A stretch of 64,000 nt of DNA from contig CAIYRR010000072.1 in assembly GCA_903928745.1 (NCBI GenBank), positions 1 to 64,000 of the forward strand, given 5' to 3'. Under the pieces are notes generated by a model. That model saw nothing but the letters and a program-made list of their open reading frames with translations. It had not been told where the DNA came from and made no database searches. Shown here in pieces: positions 8,510 to 17,662 of this stretch. The stretch is from an uncultured Actinomycetes bacterium. GTDB lineage: Bacteria; Actinomycetota; Actinomycetes; Nanopelagicales; Nanopelagicaceae. The translations under genes and the position numbers were made by a program. The stretch's first letter is position 1. Every line of letters starts with the position of its first letter.

Positions 8510-8988
8510 CCAGTTATAGCGCGCAGGTAATCACCGCGAGCAATCGCGCATCACAAGGTGTCTATGAAGATCTCAGCGGAAATATTCTTGCCGAAGGTTT
8601 GCGCGCATTGGGATATGAGGTTGCCTCCGTTGTCGTTGTGCCTGATGAGGGTGCACTTATTGCGCTAGAAATCTCGAGAGCACTTGCATCTTCGATCGAT
8701 CTGATTGTGACAACGGGTGGCACAGGTGTGTCTCCAACAGATGTCACTCCTGAAGCCACAGCCCCATTCATCGAAAAACTTATCCCTGGATTTGGCGAAG
8801 CGCTACGTGCACAATCGCGCGATCGAGTACCAACTTCAGATCTCACACGCGGTTTGGCTGGCACGCATGGAACATCCCTGATTATTAATCTCCCAGGATC
8901 TCCTGGTGGAGTAAGAGATGGCCTTGTCATCATTGAACGCCTTGCAGGTCATATCTTGGAGCAAACGCGTGGAGTGGATCATTCGTGA
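8506..8988 (+). CDS. mog: Molybdopterin adenylyltransferase Mog/MoaB
   Basis: IVTTGGTGVSPTDVTPEAT...GTHGTSLIINLPGSPGGVRDGL. Confidence 0.92.
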   Translation: MTSYSAQVITASNRASQGVYEDLSGNILAEGLRALGYEVASVVVVPDEGALIALEISRALASSIDLIVTTGGTGVSPTDVTPEATAPFIEKLIPGFGEALRAQSRDRVPTSDLTRGLAGTHGTSLIINLPGSPGGVRDGLVIIERLAGHILEQTRGVDHS

Positions 8989-9398
8989 TTAGCGCGCTTG
9001 TCACGCAAGAGCGCATTGAAGTATCTACCTTCTCTGATGCGGTGAAGTCTGATGTTTATGGCGCAGTTGTCACATTCGCAGGAGAAGTTCGCGATAACGA
9101 CCAGGGCAAGAGAGTTACGTCTTTGACCTATGAAATTCATCCATCGGCACAAGAGGTTTTACTAGAAATCGTCACTGAGGTCGCGGCTAAACATGATTTA
9201 GGAAATGTTGCAGTGGCTCACCGATATGGTGCAATCGAAATAGGGGAGAGCGCATTTGTAGTTGCTGTTTCCTCGGTTCATCGAGGACCTGCATTCGCTG
9301 CTTGCTCTGAGCTTGTTGATGAGGTCAAAGCACGATTGCCCATTTGGAAATATCAAGTCTTTGCCGATGGCACTGATGAATGGGTTAACTGCGCATGA
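8985..9398 (+). CDS. moaE: Molybdopterin synthase catalytic subunit MoaE
   Basis: GAVVTFAGEVRDNDQGKRVTSLTYE...VAHRYGAIEIGE...PIWKYQVFADGTDEWVNCA. Confidence 0.93.
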   Translation: MISALVTQERIEVSTFSDAVKSDVYGAVVTFAGEVRDNDQGKRVTSLTYEIHPSAQEVLLEIVTEVAAKHDLGNVAVAHRYGAIEIGESAFVVAVSSVHRGPAFAACSELVDEVKARLPIWKYQVFADGTDEWVNCA

Positions 9399-10396
9399 GC
9401 GCTTTAATAGATTCCTATGGGCGCAGACACAAAGACTTACGCGTTTCGCTCACTGATAGATGTTCTCTTCGTTGCACTTATTGCATGCCCCATGATTTTT
9501 CCGATTGGTTAAAGTCCGATCACCTTCTCGATACCGATGAACTAATGAGCGTTATTAGCGCAGCAGTGTCGGTTGGTATTGAGGAGATTCGCTTAACGGG
9601 AGGAGAACCGCTCTTACGTGCCGACATCGTCGACATCGTTTCTCGGATTGCGGGTCTGACCAACGCCCCCAAACTTTCGTTGACTACCAACGGATTAAAG
9701 CTCAAGGAACTGGCTAAATCATTGGCTGATGCTGGCCTTGAGCGAATCAATGTGAGCCTAGATACTTTGCGAAGAGATCGTTTTGTAGCCCTAACCCATC
9801 GCGACAGAATTGATGATGTGTTCGCAGGTCTTGAGGCCGCACTTCAGGCTGGACTGGCGCCAATCAAAATCAATTCGGTCCTACTTCGTGGCATCAATGA
9901 TGATGAAGCCCCAGCACTGTTGAAATGGGCGATGAGCGAAGGGTTTTCTCTGCGCTTCATTGAACAAATGCCATTGGATGCGGGTGGAATTTGGGATCGC
10001 ACCACAATGGTTACCGCGCAGGAAATGCTTGCATCATTGTCAGATCATTTTGAGTTGTCTCCAGTACCAGATCGTGGCTCTTCACCAGCAGAGGAATTTT
10101 ATATTGACGGCACGATAGAAACAGTTGGCATCATTGCCAGCGTTACCCAACCTTTTTGTGGTGCGTGTGATCGTTTACGTTTAACTTCTGATGGCCAATT
10201 GCGTTCGTGTCTATTTTCCTTAGAAGAGATGGACTTGCGAAAAGTGTTACGCAATCCCGATCTTTCTAACCAAGAGATTGCAGAAGAGATTGCCGACCGA
10301 TTCTATAAAACAGTTGCTGGCAAGTTACCTGGTCATGGAATTAACGATCCAAGTTTCATTCAACCACGTCGTCCGATGTCAGCGATCGGCGGATAA
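9395..10396 (+). CDS. moaA: GTP 3',8-cyclase MoaA (radical SAM)
   Basis: RVSLTDRCSLRCTYCMP; IRLTGGEPLLR; C-terminal QPFCGACDRLRLTSDGQLRSCLF. Confidence 0.95.
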   Translation: MSALIDSYGRRHKDLRVSLTDRCSLRCTYCMPHDFSDWLKSDHLLDTDELMSVISAAVSVGIEEIRLTGGEPLLRADIVDIVSRIAGLTNAPKLSLTTNGLKLKELAKSLADAGLERINVSLDTLRRDRFVALTHRDRIDDVFAGLEAALQAGLAPIKINSVLLRGINDDEAPALLKWAMSEGFSLRFIEQMPLDAGGIWDRTTMVTAQEMLASLSDHFELSPVPDRGSSPAEEFYIDGTIETVGIIASVTQPFCGACDRLRLTSDGQLRSCLFSLEEMDLRKVLRNPDLSNQEIAEEIADRFYKTVAGKLPGHGINDPSFIQPRRPMSAIGG

Positions 10397-10398
10397 AG

Positions 10399-10641
10399 TT
10401 AGCCTCCAGCGAATTTAGGAAGTACATCAATCTGACTTCCGGCTTTGATCAGCAATTCACGATCATGATTGGCTACACCATTCACCAAGAACGAACATTG
10501 CGGAATAATGCGTTCGAGTTCTGGATAAGTAGTAATACATTTGTTGAGAATGTCCTGCAGAGTTGCCGAGGCAAGGTTGAGGCTCTCAGTTTTAGCAGCA
10601 GCCCTTGCAGCAGCGAAGAAGCGAACTTCAACAGTTTCCAT
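10399..10641 (-). CDS. moaD: Molybdopterin synthase sulfur carrier subunit MoaD
   Basis: 80 aa ThiS/MoaD-type ending in GG (DVLPKFAGG). Confidence 0.85.
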   Translation of the reverse strand: METVEVRFFAAARAAAKTESLNLASATLQDILNKCITTYPELERIIPQCSFLVNGVANHDRELLIKAGSQIDVLPKFAGG

Positions 10642-10658
10642 AAGGCAATTATGACCGA

Positions 10659-11435
10659 CTAAGCAACCAAAATCGATCGCTTAGAGAGCCCCATGAAGTA
10701 ACCATCGATGAGAGTTTTCGAAGGTGCATCTACTTGGGCTCCTGTACCTAGGGCAACAAATAGTGGTGTGAAATGCTCGACTGTTGGATGTGCATAGGGC
10801 ATACCAGGAGCTAATTCTTTAAATTTGGAGAGAGTATCAACATCACCGTTGGCTAAAGCTTCCGCCGCCCAAGTATCAAATTCAGATGACCAACCGGGTG
10901 CTTGTGCATTTGGGCTCCATTCGCGCAAATAGCGAAGACCATGTGTCATAAATCCAGAACCAATGATGAGGACACCTTGATGACGAAGCGGTGCAAGACG
11001 CTTGCCTAGCTCCATCAACTTAATGGGATCATGAGTCGGCATCGACAATTGCAAAACAGGAATATCGGCATCGGGATACATCACACGAAGTGGAACCCAT
11101 GCGCCATGATCCAATCCGCGATTGCTCTGATGTACGGGCTCAGTAGTGGGCATCAAAGATGCGACCAATGTGGCAAGTGCTGAAGCGTCGGGGGAGTTGT
11201 ATTCCATCTCGTAGAACTTTTGATCAAAGCCACCGAAGTCATAAATCAATGGTGTATTGGCACCAGTAGCGCTCAAAGTGATCGGCTCTGATTCCCAATG
11301 TGCAGAGACAATCAGAATCGCTTTTGGTCGGGGTAAATCCGCAGCAATTGAGCGCAGTTGGCTCGTCCATAGGGCGTCATCGAGCAACATAGGGGCGCCA
11401 TGGCCAATGTATAGAGAGGGCATCAATAAACTCAT
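10659..11435 (-). CDS. Class III extradiol ring-cleavage dioxygenase, 4,5-DOPA dioxygenase-like (YgiD family)
   Basis: MPSLYIGHGAPML; ILIVSAHWESEPITLSA; FGGFDQKFYEMEYNSP; GLDHGAWVPLRVMYPDADIPVLQLS. Confidence 0.88.
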   Translation of the reverse strand: MSLLMPSLYIGHGAPMLLDDALWTSQLRSIAADLPRPKAILIVSAHWESEPITLSATGANTPLIYDFGGFDQKFYEMEYNSPDASALATLVASLMPTTEPVHQSNRGLDHGAWVPLRVMYPDADIPVLQLSMPTHDPIKLMELGKRLAPLRHQGVLIIGSGFMTHGLRYLREWSPNAQAPGWSSEFDTWAAEALANGDVDTLSKFKELAPGMPYAHPTVEHFTPLFVALGTGAQVDAPSKTLIDGYFMGLSKRSILVA

Positions 11436-11455
11436 ATGCACATCTTATGGCAATA

Positions 11456-11473
11456 TAGTTGAAAGTTCAACTA
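11456..11473. promoter_or_regulatory. Perfect 18-bp palindrome, candidate regulator operator in the dioxygenase/dinG divergent region
   Basis: TAGTTGAA-AG-TTCAACTA; on the minus strand it overlaps TTGAAC-N17-TAAGAT upstream of the dioxygenase. Confidence 0.6.
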
Positions 11474-11515
11474 CCTTTAGCCTCGATGACACCAGCGACC
11501 TATAAGGTTGCCTGC

Positions 11516-13513
11516 ATGAGCGATATCTCCCAGCAGGTGCGAAAAGCGCTCGATGCTGCAGTAGAGGCTATTGGTGGCTCACCGCGCGAGGGTCAGATTG
11601 AGATGGCTGAGGCGGTAGCTAACGCACTCTCTGACCGCCACCATTTGATGGTTCAAGCCGGTACTGGCACAGGTAAATCGTTGGCTTACCTTGTTCCAGC
11701 GCTCGTGCATGGCAAGAAAGTTCTTGTTGCAACAGCCACCTTGGCACTTCAACGCCAGCTCGTAGAACGAGATCTTCCGCGAATCGTTCCTGCGCTCGAA
11801 AAAGTTTTAAATCGTGAAATCACCTATGGGGTCTATAAGGGCGTGGGTAACTACATCTGTTTGCAGAAGATGAATAGTGAAACCTCTGATCCCGACGGAG
11901 ATGTGTTGCTGGAAGTTTCCAGTTTGGGACAAGATGCCAAACGTCTACAAGCCTGGGCAAAAACTCCTGGCATAAGTGGCGATCGAGATGACGCCCCTGA
12001 TGTCGACCGCAGAGTCTGGATGGCCAATTCCTTATCGGGACGCGAATGCGTGGGCGCTGATGTCTGCGCATATGGGACGCAATGTTTTGCAGCGGCAGCA
12101 AAAGCTAAGGCGGCGCTCGCAGATGTTGTCGTCACCAATCACACTTTGCTTGCAATTGAAATCGTTGAGTCGCATCCCATCTTGCCCGAACGCGATGCAG
12201 TAATTTTGGATGAAGCCCACGAATTCATGGATCGAACGACACAAGCAGTGACTGAGGAACTCACTGGTCCACGTGTTTCTCGGGCAGCAGCGATGGCGCG
12301 AAAACATTTACCAGGCAAACTCTCTGATGCTTTTACAAAGGCCGCCGATGCATTCGATGATGCCATGGATGAACACGGTCAAAGCGTTCGTTTTGATACT
12401 TCGCTACAAGGCCGCTTGAGCGATATTCCATCCGGGCTAGAAGCGCCGATTCGCAAAGTTCGAGAGAGCGCTCAAGCAATTGTTAACTCAATCTCTGCCG
12501 ATGAAGAAATAGTTGATTCCGATGCAATTGCCGAACGAGCACGTGTAAAAGGCGCCGTCAACGAAGTTTCCACAACCGCAGGAAAATTGCTCAAACTCGG
12601 CAAGGGACAAGTACTTTGGTATGAGCCAACTTTTTCCACATTGCACTTGGCGCCACTGAGTGTCTCTGCAGTGCTTCGCGCCAATTTATTAACGAAGACT
12701 CCCGTTATTGCCACTTCTGCAACACTGACAGTCGGTAAAGGCTTTGACGCCATGGCACGCAACATCGGGTTTGTCGTTGGTGATGAAGCCGATGCTGAAG
12801 TTGAAGCCGGTGATATCGATCCGGCTAATGTTCAAATGCTCGATGTCGGATCTCCTTTTGATTTCGCAAACCAAGGAATGCTGTATTTGCCTAAACACCT
12901 TCCTGAACCAGGTCGCGATGGTCCTAGCGTTGAGGCTCTCACCGAACTCGGCGAACTCATTGACGCAGCTGGTGGTCGTACTTTGGCGCTCTTTTCATCG
13001 TGGCGTGGAGTTGAAGCAGCAGATGCCCATTTGCGCAAAGTGCTCGCAGAATTACCCATCAAGATTATTACTCAAAAACGTGGCGATGCAGTCGGACCAC
13101 TAGTGGAGAGATTTGCCAAAGATGAAACATCTATTTTGCTCGGCACATTGAGCTTGTGGCAAGGCGTAGATGTACCCGGACCTGCATGCATTTTGGTTGC
13201 TATTGATCGCATTCCATTTCCGCGGCCCGATGATCCCGTGATGTCTGCCAGGGCTGCCGAAGTCGATGCAGGGGGCGGGAGTGGATTCATGCAGGTCTCC
13301 ATGCCGCGTGCAGCGCTTATGTTGGCCCAAGGTACGGGACGACTTATCCGATCCATTGATGATCGAGGCGTCGTCGCCATCTTGGATTCGCGCATTGTTA
13401 CGAAGCGATACGGGTCGGTCTTGTTAAATTCGATGCCACCACTATGGCGCACCTCTGATGAGAAAATTGTAAAAGAGTCACTACGCCGCCTCGATGAATC
13501 CATGACAAAATAG
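11516..13513 (+). CDS. dinG: ATP-dependent helicase DinG/XPD-like
   Basis: MVQAGTGTGKSLAYLVPAL; VILDEAHEFMDR; LLGTLSLWQGVDVPG; LAQGTGRLIRSIDDRGVVAILDSR; Cys cluster CVGADVCAYGTQC. Confidence 0.9.
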   Translation: MSDISQQVRKALDAAVEAIGGSPREGQIEMAEAVANALSDRHHLMVQAGTGTGKSLAYLVPALVHGKKVLVATATLALQRQLVERDLPRIVPALEKVLNREITYGVYKGVGNYICLQKMNSETSDPDGDVLLEVSSLGQDAKRLQAWAKTPGISGDRDDAPDVDRRVWMANSLSGRECVGADVCAYGTQCFAAAAKAKAALADVVVTNHTLLAIEIVESHPILPERDAVILDEAHEFMDRTTQAVTEELTGPRVSRAAAMARKHLPGKLSDAFTKAADAFDDAMDEHGQSVRFDTSLQGRLSDIPSGLEAPIRKVRESAQAIVNSISADEEIVDSDAIAERARVKGAVNEVSTTAGKLLKLGKGQVLWYEPTFSTLHLAPLSVSAVLRANLLTKTPVIATSATLTVGKGFDAMARNIGFVVGDEADAEVEAGDIDPANVQMLDVGSPFDFANQGMLYLPKHLPEPGRDGPSVEALTELGELIDAAGGRTLALFSSWRGVEAADAHLRKVLAELPIKIITQKRGDAVGPLVERFAKDETSILLGTLSLWQGVDVPGPACILVAIDRIPFPRPDDPVMSARAAEVDAGGGSGFMQVSMPRAALMLAQGTGRLIRSIDDRGVVAILDSRIVTKRYGSVLLNSMPPLWRTSDEKIVKESLRRLDESMTK

Positions 13514-13517
13514 ACCC

Positions 13518-14102
13518 ATGCCTCGAATTAACACTGCAACTCTTTCCGAGCATCGTGATTGGCGACGCCAGCAACTTATTTCAGCGGCGTCGGCGATTGC
13601 GTTGCAGGAGGGGGGAAATGCTGTAACTGTCGCAGCGGTTGCAGAGAAGGCAGGACTTTCCCGTACCTCCGTGTACGAATACTTTGCGAGTAGCGCTGAA
13701 CTTGTGGCAGACCTCGTGATTGAAGAGCTGACTGTTTTTGCACATTCACTTGAGGATGCGGTGGCACTTACATCAAATCCCTACGATGCAATTGATTCAT
13801 GGATAAGTGCTGCGCTTCGATATATCGGCGATGGTCGCCACCTCTTGGCTAAAGCGCTGAGCTCTACTTCTATGCCCAAGGATCGAGCGGGAGACATTGG
13901 AGCGGCACACCGCGCGCTACTTGCACCGATGTATCAGGCCTTAAAAGAACTCGGAATTGCTGATATTGCCCAAGCGCTTACATTAATTCAAGGCGTAACA
14001 GATGCTTCCACTAAGAGAATAGAAAGCGGAAGCGATGCAGAGTTAGAGAGCATCACTGCCACCCACTTCTGCATCGCTGGAATCCGCGCTTTAGTTCCTT
14101 AA
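13518..14102 (+). CDS. TetR-family transcriptional regulator
   Basis: N-terminal HTH: AASAIALQEGGNAVTVAAVAEKAGLSRTSVYEYFASSAELVADLV. Confidence 0.85.
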   Translation: MPRINTATLSEHRDWRRQQLISAASAIALQEGGNAVTVAAVAEKAGLSRTSVYEYFASSAELVADLVIEELTVFAHSLEDAVALTSNPYDAIDSWISAALRYIGDGRHLLAKALSSTSMPKDRAGDIGAAHRALLAPMYQALKELGIADIAQALTLIQGVTDASTKRIESGSDAELESITATHFCIAGIRALVP

Positions 14103-15073
14103 ACTATTTTTAGAGTTACCTTTGAAGCAAGAGCCCCCCAAAGTGCGGGTTGGGCAGGAGCCGTTAATGAAATTAAACAGGACCCGATTTTCTTGCCCAC
14201 AACTATGGTCTTTGTTACTGAACAAATATCAGGAGTGGTTGTCGTATAGGTAACGACATTTCCGAAGTTGCTCTTGGCGGGCATGAAGTAACGTGCACCA
14301 ACTTTGGCAGAACCCGCAATGGTCCGGATACTTTGAACTCCTGTGGTTAATGCAAATGGGTAGTGAGAGGTCACTGCCTGATAGCTCAAACTTCCAGGGG
14401 AACTCAATGCGAAATCGCAATAACCAGTGGCTTTGAGAGCAGTAATGACGCTCTTTGTTACGGTGCAATCAGGCGTCGATGACTTAATGGAAACAAGGGC
14501 ACCAGAAGCACTGGTTGCGCTGATGGCAAGTGTTGCGTGGTAGCCAAGTGTTCCGGGGATAGATCCGCTGATAACAGCATTATTGATCTTTGCCGTGATG
14601 ACATCGGTTGGTTTAACGACTGTGACAGAGGCGCCAGCAAAGCTGATATTAATCGCCTGGTCTTCCGTACGATCAGTTGGTTTTGTGTGGTCATAGGTAA
14701 GAAAGATTTCGCACTGATCAACGCCACAGGTCTTGCCTTGGACTGTTCCTGTTACTGCTAGAGCGACGTCACCGATGGGTGATGCTGAAGCACCAGCTGC
14801 GTATGAGACCCACATCTGATGCGCGGTATCGCATGAAGCGGTGAGAGAACCAGCAGATGCACTTCGCAAACATTCGAGAATGTAGAGACCACCCGTTGAT
14901 GGGAAATTACTCAGGGCAATATGAACTGTGTCTCCTGCAGGATTGAGATTTGTTGTCGGACCACCTTGGAATTTTGTCAATGCAATTGCGCTGGTGGGTG
15001 TGAGTAGTAAGGCCGCCATGGACAGCGCAAGTACTGGCTTGATGATGCGACGGAGGTTTACTGCTGATTTCAT
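14099..15073 (-). CDS. Secreted protein with N-terminal neocarzinostatin/Ig-like domain, next to haem-type importer
   Basis: Signal peptide MKSAVNLRRIIKPVLALSMAALLLTPTSAIA; paired Cys; ...DQCEIFLTYDHTKPTDRTEDQAINISF. Confidence 0.55.
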   Translation of the reverse strand: MKSAVNLRRIIKPVLALSMAALLLTPTSAIALTKFQGGPTTNLNPAGDTVHIALSNFPSTGGLYILECLRSASAGSLTASCDTAHQMWVSYAAGASASPIGDVALAVTGTVQGKTCGVDQCEIFLTYDHTKPTDRTEDQAINISFAGASVTVVKPTDVITAKINNAVISGSIPGTLGYHATLAISATSASGALVSIKSSTPDCTVTKSVITALKATGYCDFALSSPGSLSYQAVTSHYPFALTTGVQSIRTIAGSAKVGARYFMPAKSNFGNVVTYTTTTPDICSVTKTIVVGKKIGSCLISLTAPAQPALWGALASKVTLKIV

Positions 15074-15083
15074 GTACTACTCC

Positions 15084-15626
15084 CTATTTCTTTGGTGTTG
15101 TAAAAGTGATGGGTAGGAAAATGTCATAAGAGCGATCGCCTTCTCGCAGATGGTCGGCGCGAACGGTAAGAGCACAGGCGACTTTTTTGCAATCAGCTAG
15201 AACTTTTCCATCAGGAGTTTTGATCACTGAAGATAAGTGCATGCGTTTGGTGAATCGTCCACCTGCAAGAAATGGCGCCGCGAGTCCTTCACCGTATGGC
15301 GGTGGATTTGATGAAATCCAATAGGAAGCATCGCCAGCGCCGCTCATATTTACCCCGCCCCCACATGGAGTCGGAATTGCACCAGTAGGTGGAACCACGC
15401 AGAAAGCTAGGTAGATCCCAACTGTTTCATCGAAATTACTGCCACGCACAGTGATACCAGAACCCGATGCAATTTTGACGCTTGAAGAAGTTAAGAGTTC
15501 TCCGTGAGTGCCTTTTGCAGAAAGAACCGATGTTGCTGCGTAAGCAGACAGGCTAGATAGGGAAGTGATCGCCGCCGCAAAGAGTGCAACTCCTATAACT
15601 CCTATAAAGCGGCGGGACTTATTCAT
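15084..15626 (-). CDS. Secreted protein with neocarzinostatin/Ig-like fold, likely diverged paralogue of 14099..15073
   Basis: Signal peptide MNKSRRFIGVIGVALFAAAITSLSSLSAYA; GSGITVRGSNFDETVGIYLAFC...CKKVACALTVRADHLREGDRSYDIFLPITF. Confidence 0.55.
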   Translation of the reverse strand: MNKSRRFIGVIGVALFAAAITSLSSLSAYAATSVLSAKGTHGELLTSSSVKIASGSGITVRGSNFDETVGIYLAFCVVPPTGAIPTPCGGGVNMSGAGDASYWISSNPPPYGEGLAAPFLAGGRFTKRMHLSSVIKTPDGKVLADCKKVACALTVRADHLREGDRSYDIFLPITFTTPKK

Positions 15627-15710
15627 GCCGAAACCTTAAACCCATGACCTGAGAAAGTTAGCCGACAGGTTTACTCATCTTGTCGGTGAATTATTTGGCA
15701 CACTACGGCG

Positions 15711-16664
15711 ATGAATATCCGTGCGGGGAAAACATTGCGTATCGCGATTTTTCTACCTATTTCTCTGATGATACTCACAGGTTGCTCATCCTCGTCGGTT
15801 TCAAAGAATTCCGTTTCTGACAAATTGGTGACTATTTCTGCGAAAGATATTTCGGGTATATCAATAGAGACTTCAGAGGTCCCCTCGAAAAAGCGCGTTG
15901 TTGCTCTGGCAAATGGAAGCGCTGAGATTATTTATGCAATGGGACTTTCATCAATTCTCGTAGGGCGCGATGTCGCAAGCACGATGCCAGGAATTGCAAG
16001 TGTTCCCATTGTGACATCTGGCCATCAAGTCATTCCCGAGAAGATCATTTCTCTTAATCCGGATGCTGTCTTGATTGATGCATCAACGGGTCCGAGTAGC
16101 GCTTTAAGCGTTCTTACCTCTAGCGCGCAAGAGGTGGTCCTTATTCCTGAGGCGTGGTCGCTTTCAGATATTGAGAAGAAAGTAACCGCTGTCGGAGTTG
16201 GCATCGGGGCACCAAAGAGTGCGACAGCTTTGAATCTTGCCTTAAGCAAAGTGGTAATCGATTCTAAAATCCTCCGCAAGCCCGCTATAAAAGTGGCATT
16301 TCTCTACGTGCGCGGAACCAGTTCGATATTTCTTTTAGGTGGACCAGGCTCTGGTGCCGATTCACTCATTAGCGCAATCGGCGCAGTTGATGTCGGTGCG
16401 CAGACTTTGCCCCATCCATTTAATGCACTCACGAGTGAAGCGTTAGTGAAGGCAAATCCGGATGTATTGCTTGTAATGTCCAAAGGAATGGAATCCGTTG
16501 GGGGCATTGAAGGTTTATTAGCTCTACCTGGAGTTGCTCAGACTTCGGCGGGGATAAACAGACGTGTTATCGCAGTAGATGACTCTTTGCTACTTTCCTT
16601 TGGACCCAGAACACCTGGTTTAGTTGGAGAACTTTCGCGCGCACTTACGAAAGTGATGGCGTGA
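15711..16664 (+). CDS. hmuT: Haem-type ABC transporter substrate-binding lipoprotein (HmuT-like)
   Basis: Lipobox LTGCSS; RVVALANGSAEIIYAMGLSSILVGRD; LLGGPGSGADSLISAIGAVDVG; GMESVGGIEGLLALPGVAQT; FGPRTP. Confidence 0.75.
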   Translation: MNIRAGKTLRIAIFLPISLMILTGCSSSSVSKNSVSDKLVTISAKDISGISIETSEVPSKKRVVALANGSAEIIYAMGLSSILVGRDVASTMPGIASVPIVTSGHQVIPEKIISLNPDAVLIDASTGPSSALSVLTSSAQEVVLIPEAWSLSDIEKKVTAVGVGIGAPKSATALNLALSKVVIDSKILRKPAIKVAFLYVRGTSSIFLLGGPGSGADSLISAIGAVDVGAQTLPHPFNALTSEALVKANPDVLLVMSKGMESVGGIEGLLALPGVAQTSAGINRRVIAVDDSLLLSFGPRTPGLVGELSRALTKVMA

Positions 16665-17662
16665 TGAAACGTTGGCTTACTTGGATTTATATCAGCGTGT
16701 TACTGCTAGCGATATTGCTAGCGCTTTCAGTTGGGGCCTCACACCTAGAACATTTGTGGCAAGTTCTATTTCATCCTTCGGCGAGAACTTTCCTTGGCGA
16801 TCACAACATCCTTTGGCAGATACGAATACCCAGAATTGTTACAGCCATACTTGTTGGAGCCTCACTCGGAGCTGCTGGAGTTATGGCCCAAGGCGCTTGC
16901 AATAATCCACTTGCCGAACCTGCAATTGTCGGCACTTCTGCCGGTGCGGCTTTCGGCGTAGTCGCAGGTTTGCTCGCAAACATTGTCACCATTGGTTCAC
17001 TCGGAGCAATAGGTTGTGGAATAGCCGGAGGACTCATTGCCTCGCTCTTGACTCTTCATCTTGCAAGAAATCGAGATGCACAGGCATCTGTCGTTTTGAT
17101 TATTGTCGGAATCGCAACATCGGCCACTATCGCGGCATTGGTCGGCATAACGACCTCCATGATTTCGCGAGCCGATGCCCGTTCTGTTTCTTTTTGGGCG
17201 TGGGGCTCCTTGGCGCTGACAACAGGGAAAGATTTATGGGTTCTCTTTCCAGTAGTCGTTATCGGAATCGGCGCAGCGTGGTTTATTGCACCTGCACTAG
17301 ATGTTCTTTCGTTGGGAGATTCCACCGCACGACATATTGGTATGGACCCAGTCAAGACGAGAAGGATTGCTTTAATTGCCTTGTCCGTACTTGTCGCAGG
17401 CTCCGTGAGTACAGTCGGAACAATCGCTTTTCTTGGCTTGGCAGCCCCGCATATTGCTCGATTAGGTTTTGGCCCGCGCCATAGACCACTCGTTCTTCAT
17501 AGTGCGCTCATCGGCGCAGTTATTTTGCTCATTGCAGATACGGGTGCGCGCACCGTTGCCGCTCCGAGTGAATTACCGATTGGACTAATTACCGCGTTGA
17601 TTGGCGCTCCAATATTGATCACTCTGGTTCGCCGAAATATCGATGTCTGGAGAGTCCAATGA
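16661..17662 (+). CDS. hmuU: FecCD-family ABC permease (HmuU-like)
   Basis: IRIPRIVTAILVGASLGAAGVMAQGACNNPLAEPAIVGTSAGAAFG; VGTIAFLGLAAPHIARLGFGPRHRPL. Confidence 0.88.
   Translation: MMKRWLTWIYISVLLLAILLALSVGASHLEHLWQVLFHPSARTFLGDHNILWQIRIPRIVTAILVGASLGAAGVMAQGACNNPLAEPAIVGTSAGAAFGVVAGLLANIVTIGSLGAIGCGIAGGLIASLLTLHLARNRDAQASVVLIIVGIATSATIAALVGITTSMISRADARSVSFWAWGSLALTTGKDLWVLFPVVVIGIGAAWFIAPALDVLSLGDSTARHIGMDPVKTRRIALIALSVLVAGSVSTVGTIAFLGLAAPHIARLGFGPRHRPLVLHSALIGAVILLIADTGARTVAAPSELPIGLITALIGAPILITLVRRNIDVWRVQ

Noticed and set aside
8562-8933. 123-aa minus-strand ORF opposite mog (similar cases at 7002-7271, 13072-13503, 22023-22286, 51293-51757)
   Set aside because: All are antisense shadows of strong coding genes; no family motif and no plausible independent start context.
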